From CAZCPB01 sp044223975 (lineage in GTDB: Bacteria; Planctomycetota; Phycisphaerae; Phycisphaerales; UBA1924): a stretch of 64,000 nt of DNA. The first letter of the stretch is position 1; each line of letters begins with the position of its first letter. A program made the translations under genes and the position numbers. The stretch covers positions 124,001 through 188,000 of the forward strand of contig JBGALI010000005.1 of assembly GCA_044223975.1 (NCBI GenBank). Direction: 5' to 3'. Below, one piece after another: positions 58,874-64,000 of the stretch. The notes under the pieces are model-generated. The model saw only the letters and a list, made by a program, of their open reading frames with translations. It ran no database searches and had not been told where the DNA came from.

Positions 58874-60841
58874 ATGTCATTTGAAGCCGCCGTCCACGCC
58901 CAGGCGATCGAGCTTGACCGACTTTCACTGGAGATGACCGCCGCGGCGGGGAGTGGACACCCGACGACGGCCTTGAGCCTCGGGCACATCGTGACGGTGC
59001 TGATGTTCCACTCGATGCGCTGGAGCCCGGATCACCCGGGGTACCCGACGAGCGACCGGCTGGTGCTGTCGGAGGGTCACGCGGTTCCGATCGTGTACGC
59101 GGCGTGCGCGAAGCTTGGCGTGATGGTCGGCAAGGACCCCGACAACCGCAAGCGTCTGACGACGGACGATCTGAAGAAGCTGCGTGACGCGTCGAGCGTG
59201 CTGGACGGGCATCCGAACCCGATGGAGGGGTTCCCGTTCTTTGACGCGGCGACGGGCGCGCTGGGGCAGGGGTTGTCGGTTGCCGCGGGCCTGGGGAACG
59301 CGGCCCGCCTGGACGAGACGGAGCGTCGGATCTACTGCATCATCGGTGACGGGGAATCGCGCGAGGGCCAGATCTGGGAGGCGCTCGACTACATCGTCGA
59401 CCAGAAGCTGACGAACGTGCTCCCGATCTTCAACTGCAACGAGTACGGGCAGGCGGACCGGGTGAGCGCGCAGCAGTCGGCGGATGCGCTGACGGCGAAG
59501 CTGACGGCGTTCGGGTACGACGTGAAGGTGGTCGACGGCCACGCGCCGAACCAGATCAAGAACGCGGTCGACATGTTCGGGACCAACGCGGCCAAGGGCG
59601 GCAAGCCGATGGCGGTTGTGGCCAAGACGGTGAAGGGGTGGGGCGCGCCGTCGATCCAGGGCAACGGGTGGCACGGCAAGCCGCCGACGGGCGATGCCCT
59701 CAAGAAGGCTCTGGCGGAGCTCGACGAGAAGCGGATCGAGCTGACCAGCGCGCTGGCGAGCAGCGACCAGTTCACGATTCAGCCCCCGGCCGAGAGCGAC
59801 CGGCCCGAGCCCCGGAACGTGGAGCTCGAGAGCCTGAGCGTGGTGATGAAGAAGTGGGACATGCAGTCGCTGCTGCACGCGGGCAACCTGGCGACGCGCC
59901 GGGCGTACGGGATCGCGCTGCGGGCGCTCGGGCACGCCAACGACCGCGTGGTGGTGCTCGATGCCGACGTGTCCAACTCGACGTTCGCCGAGACGTTCCG
60001 CAAGGACCCGGCCCTGGCGTCGCGATTCTTTGAGTGCAAGATCGGCGAGCAGAACATGGTCTCGGTCGCCGCCGGCATGGCCGCGGCCGGAAAGGTGCCG
60101 TTTGTCTCGACGTTCGCCAAGTTCGTGACGCGTGCGTACGACCAGATCGAGATGGCGATCAACTCGGGCGCGAACATCAAGATCGTGGGGAGCCACGCGG
60201 GGATCACGCTGGCCAGCGACGGGCCCAGCCAGATGGGCCTGCCGGACGTGGCGTGGTTCCGCTCGTTCACGACGATCAAGGACCACCGCGGCAACCCGGG
60301 GTGCTACGTGCTCCAGCCGGCGGACGCGTACGCGGCGTACGCGCTGACCAACGTGATGGCCGAGTACGAGGGCGCCTGCTACATGCGGACGCTGCGCCCC
60401 GAGACGGAGTTCATCTACTCCGACGACGTGGTGTTCAACCTGGGCGGGTTCGAGGTGCTGCAGGAAGGTCGCGACCTGGTGCTCTGTGCCGCGGGGTACA
60501 TGGTGCACGAGGCCAACAAGGCGATGGAGCTGCTCGACAAGGCGGGGATCTCGGCGACGCTGGTCGACCTGTACTCGCTGCCGTTTGATGCGCCGGCGCT
60601 GCTCGACATCATCGGGGCCAACAACGGCTACGTGATGACGCTCGAGGACAACTACGGCGGCGGCATCGGCTCGGCGGTGTCGGACGCGCTGACCGAGAGC
60701 GGGGACGCGTTCAAGTGCACGCAGGTGCACGTGAAGCGGATCCCCAAGAGCGCCAAGACGCCCGAAGAGCTCCTGAGCATGTGCGGCATCGCGGCCAAGG
60801 ACATCGTGAAGAAGGCGATGGAGCTGCTGCAGGTGGCGTGA
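58874..60841 (+). CDS. tkt: Transketolase
   Basis: 655 residues from the ATG at 58874, a full single-chain enzyme. The ThDP domain has GHPTTALSLGHIVTVLMFH, SEGHAVPIVYAA, and GDGESREGQIWEALDY (the GDG...E ThDP motif). The pyrimidine domain has DADVSNSTFAETF, GEQNMVSVAAGMAAAGKVP and SHAGITLASDGPSQMGLPD. It transfers two-carbon ketol units in the pentose phosphate pathway. Sequence style is that of the ferredoxin-like/animal-type short transketolases rather than E. coli TktA. It is divergent from dnaN. Confidence 0.95.
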   Translation: MSFEAAVHAQAIELDRLSLEMTAAAGSGHPTTALSLGHIVTVLMFHSMRWSPDHPGYPTSDRLVLSEGHAVPIVYAACAKLGVMVGKDPDNRKRLTTDDLKKLRDASSVLDGHPNPMEGFPFFDAATGALGQGLSVAAGLGNAARLDETERRIYCIIGDGESREGQIWEALDYIVDQKLTNVLPIFNCNEYGQADRVSAQQSADALTAKLTAFGYDVKVVDGHAPNQIKNAVDMFGTNAAKGGKPMAVVAKTVKGWGAPSIQGNGWHGKPPTGDALKKALAELDEKRIELTSALASSDQFTIQPPAESDRPEPRNVELESLSVVMKKWDMQSLLHAGNLATRRAYGIALRALGHANDRVVVLDADVSNSTFAETFRKDPALASRFFECKIGEQNMVSVAAGMAAAGKVPFVSTFAKFVTRAYDQIEMAINSGANIKIVGSHAGITLASDGPSQMGLPDVAWFRSFTTIKDHRGNPGCYVLQPADAYAAYALTNVMAEYEGACYMRTLRPETEFIYSDDVVFNLGGFEVLQEGRDLVLCAAGYMVHEANKAMELLDKAGISATLVDLYSLPFDAPALLDIIGANNGYVMTLEDNYGGGIGSAVSDALTESGDAFKCTQVHVKRIPKSAKTPEELLSMCGIAAKDIVKKAMELLQVA

Positions 60842-60886
60842 GGATCGGCCGTAGGCGCCACCCGACCGGGGTGGTAGACTGGGATC

Positions 60887-61537
60887 ATGTCTACGGACGC
60901 CGCGCCACCGAGCGAAAACCCGCTGGCGGACGGGTCCGCGCGCGGCTGGAACCGGCTCATCGAGTCGGTCGGGCCGGCGTCGTTGCTCATCGTCATCGAG
61001 TCGCGAATGGGCGCCGGGCTGCGGGGCAGGACATCGCCTGACGATGTGCTCCAGGACGTGCTGATGGAGGCGTGGTCGTCACGCACGACGTTCGAATGGC
61101 GGGGCGTGCAGGCGTTCCGGTCGTGGTTGCTCACCCTGATCGACCGGCGACTGGCCGATGCGGCGGACTACTTCGCGGCGCGCAAGCGCGGCGGCGCGGG
61201 GATCGGCGTGCCGACGGGCGGCGTGCCCGACGGCGCCGGCGCGCACACCGCGGTCGAGGGCGTGGTGACGACGACGCCCAGCCGTCTGGCGATGTACCGC
61301 GAGCAGGCGTCGGTGATGAACGCGGCGCTGGCCCAGGTGCCCGAGGATTGCCGCGAGGTGGTGCGGCTGCGCCTGTTCGATGAGCTTCAGTCCGGCGAAA
61401 TCGCCGCGCGGCTCGACCTTGGCGAGTCGGCGGTTCGTCACCGCTTCCGGCGGGGCGTCGAGGTGTACAGAAAAGCATTGGAACGGTTCTTTTCCAGCCG
61501 CGCTCCGGGCGCGGATTCCGCTCCTGTTCAGGTCTGA
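60887..61537 (+). CDS. ECF-type RNA polymerase sigma factor
   Basis: 216 residues. Region 2 shows SPDDVLQDVLMEAW and FRSWLLTLIDRRLADAADYF. Region 4 shows VPEDCREVVRLRLFDELQSG and EIAARLDLGESAVRHRFRRG. It starts 46 bp after transketolase and is followed by a Ser/Thr kinase on the same strand, the ECF-kinase pairing common in planctomycetes, in which kinase signalling likely controls the sigma factor. Confidence 0.9.
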   Translation: MSTDAAPPSENPLADGSARGWNRLIESVGPASLLIVIESRMGAGLRGRTSPDDVLQDVLMEAWSSRTTFEWRGVQAFRSWLLTLIDRRLADAADYFAARKRGGAGIGVPTGGVPDGAGAHTAVEGVVTTTPSRLAMYREQASVMNAALAQVPEDCREVVRLRLFDELQSGEIAARLDLGESAVRHRFRRGVEVYRKALERFFSSRAPGADSAPVQV

Positions 61538-61623
61538 CGCTTCACCCGCGTGCGGTGCGTTCTGAAGTGGTGGGCGGCCGGGGCGTGCCGGCGCGGTCCG
61601 GTGCTGACGAGGGGCGTGCTGGC

Positions 61624-64000
61624 GTGTCGAACGACGCCGACGAGAGTTTTCTGGACGATGTGCTGGATCGCGCGGTGGCGATGATTCAGCGCGGCGTGGG
61701 CGTGGATGCCGAGGCCATCGGGGCGGAGCGGCCGCACCTGGTGGAGCGTGTGCGCGACCAGGTCCGGCTGGCCGAGTGCGCCACGCCACGTCCCCGGGCC
61801 GATGTGCCGTCGATCGACGGGTACACGATCGTCGCCGAGGCGGGCCGGGGCGGTATGGGCGTCGTGTACCTGGCCCGTCAGGAGCGGTTGGGTGGACGGG
61901 CGGTGGCGCTCAAGGTCCTATCGGGCTCGTCGTCGCTCTCGCCTGCCGCGCGGCGGAGATTCAAGCAGGAGAGCGAGGCGGTCGCGCGCCTCCGGCACGC
62001 CCACATCGTCGCGGTTCACGACGTGGCGCCCGCGTCCGGACCACCGGCGTACGCGATGGAGTGGGTGGAGGGTCGCTCGCTCGCGGCGGTGATCGAGCGT
62101 GCGCGTAGCGGTCAGCACGGCTCGTCCGTCGGGGCCGGCGCGAATCCGATGGACGTCGTGCGCGGGTTTGTCGCGGGCCAACCGGATCAGGAGCACGCGC
62201 GTGGGCCTGAGGGGGCGCTGGCCGCGGAGACGTACACGGTGTTCGTGTGCCGCGTGGGCGTGGCGATCGCGCGGGCGCTGGAGGCCGTGCACCGCGCCGG
62301 GCTGCTGCACCGGGACGTGAAGCCGTCGAACATCCTGATCCGGCGCGACGGGGTGCCGCTGCTCACGGATTTCGGCCTGGCGCGAGATCAGGACGCGACG
62401 CTGGTGACCCAGGCGGGGCAGTTCCTGGGAACGCCGGCGTACGCGCCGCCGGAGCAGTTGCGGGGCGAGGGAGAAGCTGTCGATCCGCGGAGCGACGTCT
62501 ACTCGCTGGGGGCCACGCTGTACCACGCCCTGGCGCTGCGCGTGCCGTTCGACGGCTCGACCACCGGGGCCATCCTGAGGCAGATCGAGTCGGGGAGGCT
62601 GGCGCCGCTGCGCGCGGTCGATGCGCGGCTGCCGCGTGACCTTGAAACCATCGTCGGGAAGGCGATGGAGCCGGAGCCGTCGCGCCGGTACGAGACGGCG
62701 GATGAACTCGCCGAGGACCTTGAGCGCGTGCTGAGCCTGCGGCCGATCCGGGCGCGGCGCGCGGGGTTGCTGCGCCGGGGGGTGCTGCGGGTGCGGCGGA
62801 ACCGCGTCGCGCTGCTCGGTGTGGTGGTGGGGGGAACGGCGGGCGCGGGCGCGGCGATCCTGCTGGCGGTCTGGCTGTTCGTGCTGCCCCCGTTGAGCGA
62901 TCGAGAAGTGGAGCGGGCGCGGCTCGCGCTGGTCGGGCCGGAGTACTCGACCTGGTCGGTGCCCAAGGGAGGGGGACGCACGGATTCGGTGCAGGTGAAC
63001 ACGGGGGCGGTGGCGCAGGCGCTGCGGCACTACCAGAGGGCGCGCGCGCTGGGCGGACGGGATCCCACGATCATCCTGGAGGAGCAGACCCTCAGGCTGG
63101 CGCTGGCCCTGGGAGAGAGCGCTGCGGGGCCCGAGATTGAGACGTCCGTTGGCCTGAAGCTGGCCACGGAGTACGTCGCTCGATGGCGATCGGGCCCGCC
63201 GGTGTTCACCGAGGCAGAACTCGCGAAGGCCGATGCCCTGGAGCTTCGGGCGCTGGGGCTGATCGCCATGGTTTGCCGTGATTTCCAGGCTTCGGTCGAG
63301 GCGTGGTCGCGCCTGGACCCGCTGGCGCCAGATCCCCTGGTGGAGGCGTCGCTGGGGGAGCTTTACCTGACCAGCGAGCAGCCCGCCCTCGCGTACCCGC
63401 ACCTGGTCAGCGCTTCTCGCGGCTTCCCGGACCAGGGGTGGATTGTGGTGAGTGCCGCGGACGCCGCGGTGCGGCTGGGGCTGCTCAACCAGGCAAGTGT
63501 TCTCCTCGAGCGGGCTTCGGGGATGGAGAACCTCGACGGCAGCGACTCGCTTCGACGAGTGCGCGCCATGCTCAGCTCGTCGCTTGGGCACGATGCGGAT
63601 GCCGTGCGCGACTTTGAGGTGCTTCGCCAGAGCCGGCGCGTGCCCGCGGCGCGGCTGGCGTATGCGAACCACCTGCGCGAGCGCGGGAGGTATCTCGACT
63701 CGCTCCAGGTGATCTCCGAGGCGTTCACCATGAATCCTTCGCCGAAGTACTTTCGCCACTTTGCCGCGGCGCTGCTGGACTGGTGGCGCACGCGGTCGGC
63801 GTCCGAGCGCTGCCGCTCGCTGCGGCTGCTCCTGTGCGGAGAGGCGTGGCACCGGCACATGGCGGTTCTTGCGGTGGTGCAGGGGTACAACGTGCGTGCA
63901 ATCGACTCGACCCCGGCCGCGGCGGGGGCCCGCCCCCGGCGGCGTTCGGCGCTCGACGGCACGCTGCCCCCGCCTCCGGCGTGGGACAACCTCAGGCTGG
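61624..64000 (+). CDS. Ser/Thr protein kinase with TPR-like tail (3' end outside window)
   Basis: A GTG at 61624 with GAGGGG upstream opens a frame that is still open at the window end (792 codons seen). Residues 1-64 are an acidic helical leader. The kinase domain (about 67-390) has GRGGMGVVY (74-82), K97, HRDVKPSN (229-236) and DFG (249-251). A membrane helix lies at about 396-425 (VALLGVVVGGTAGAGAAILL). The remainder is Ala/Leu-rich helical, TPR/sel1-like (LASLGELY-like VEASLGELYLTSEQPALAYP). Partner of the ECF sigma factor upstream. Confidence 0.92.
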   Translation, partial: MSNDADESFLDDVLDRAVAMIQRGVGVDAEAIGAERPHLVERVRDQVRLAECATPRPRADVPSIDGYTIVAEAGRGGMGVVYLARQERLGGRAVALKVLSGSSSLSPAARRRFKQESEAVARLRHAHIVAVHDVAPASGPPAYAMEWVEGRSLAAVIERARSGQHGSSVGAGANPMDVVRGFVAGQPDQEHARGPEGALAAETYTVFVCRVGVAIARALEAVHRAGLLHRDVKPSNILIRRDGVPLLTDFGLARDQDATLVTQAGQFLGTPAYAPPEQLRGEGEAVDPRSDVYSLGATLYHALALRVPFDGSTTGAILRQIESGRLAPLRAVDARLPRDLETIVGKAMEPEPSRRYETADELAEDLERVLSLRPIRARRAGLLRRGVLRVRRNRVALLGVVVGGTAGAGAAILLAVWLFVLPPLSDREVERARLALVGPEYSTWSVPKGGGRTDSVQVNTGAVAQALRHYQRARALGGRDPTIILEEQTLRLALALGESAAGPEIETSVGLKLATEYVARWRSGPPVFTEAELAKADALELRALGLIAMVCRDFQASVEAWSRLDPLAPDPLVEASLGELYLTSEQPALAYPHLVSASRGFPDQGWIVVSAADAAVRLGLLNQASVLLERASGMENLDGSDSLRRVRAMLSSSLGHDADAVRDFEVLRQSRRVPAARLAYANHLRERGRYLDSLQVISEAFTMNPSPKYFRHFAAALLDWWRTRSASERCRSLRLLLCGEAWHRHMAVLAVVQGYNVRAIDSTPAAAGARPRRRSALDGTLPPPPAWDNLRL

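Noticed and set aside
58925..60730. 601-codon minus-strand frame opposite transketolase
   Set aside because: Arg/His/Val-rich shadow of a clearly recognised enzyme.

Overview
The window looks like part of the chromosome of a planctomycete of the class Phycisphaerae. It is very GC-rich. It carries several large Ser/Thr kinases with TPR or other C-terminal extensions, two planctomycete-style ECF sigma factors, a GC-type dockerin tail on a secreted peptidase, PEP-CTERM-like anchors (IPAPSG...RRRRG), and an EF-Tu with the KGGTVRD switch region I associate with this phylum. No plasmid, phage or CRISPR hallmark is visible.

Layout. 1-5.7 kb: small exported proteins, a TPR Ser/Thr kinase and a nucleotide-sugar epimerase. 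6.0-8.2 kb: an NfeD/flotillin pair. 8.2-9.7 kb: an accessory patch with hairpin repeats and a remnant of a HEPN-like gene enclosed by ~70-bp inverted repeats. 9.7-15.9 kb: membrane proteins, an MlaD-type lipid-transport protein, guanylate kinase, a histone-H1-like protein and a CPBP protease. 15.9-17.6 kb: a REP-associated transposase (RAYT) with its palindromes, then a low-GC lipoprotein gene between inverted copies of the same repeat. 17.6-23.4 kb: Mrp ATPase, an SPFH/zinc-ribbon membrane pair and an ECF sigma factor. 23.6-31 kb: a 1141-residue kinase, an NTF2-like protein, a kinase-tail remnant, cystathionine beta-synthase and an HDOD protein. 31-38.6 kb: a nonulosonic (sialic-like) acid operon neuA-neuB-neuC led by a 1182-residue motility-associated-factor fusion. 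38.7-45.5 kb: a secreted M1 peptidase with dockerin and four tandem FGE-like PEP-CTERM paralogues whose genes overlap by 4 nt.

45.8-49.5 kb is a translation/secretion cluster: tRNA-Thr, tuf, rpmG, tRNA-Trp, secE, nusG, closed by a strong terminator. 49.5-55.6 kb holds a SpoIIE-type phosphatase, a kinase with a novel eight-fold repeat, and an ORF whose tail is built of intergenic repeats. 55.7-58.4 kb holds dnaN, which appears to be split near its 3' end by a DUF1254/DUF1214 lipoprotein gene. 58.9-64 kb: transketolase, an ECF sigma factor and a Ser/Thr kinase that runs off the window.

The most notable observations are the interrupted dnaN, the two low-GC islands framed by inverted palindromic repeats (one beside a RAYT), the new repeat domain in a receptor-like kinase, REP-like insertions inside reading frames, and the tRNA-Trp gene lying inside the secE reading frame. 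Starts were chosen from Shine-Dalgarno spacing, signal peptides and gene overlaps. All family names are from recognised motifs, not database searches.
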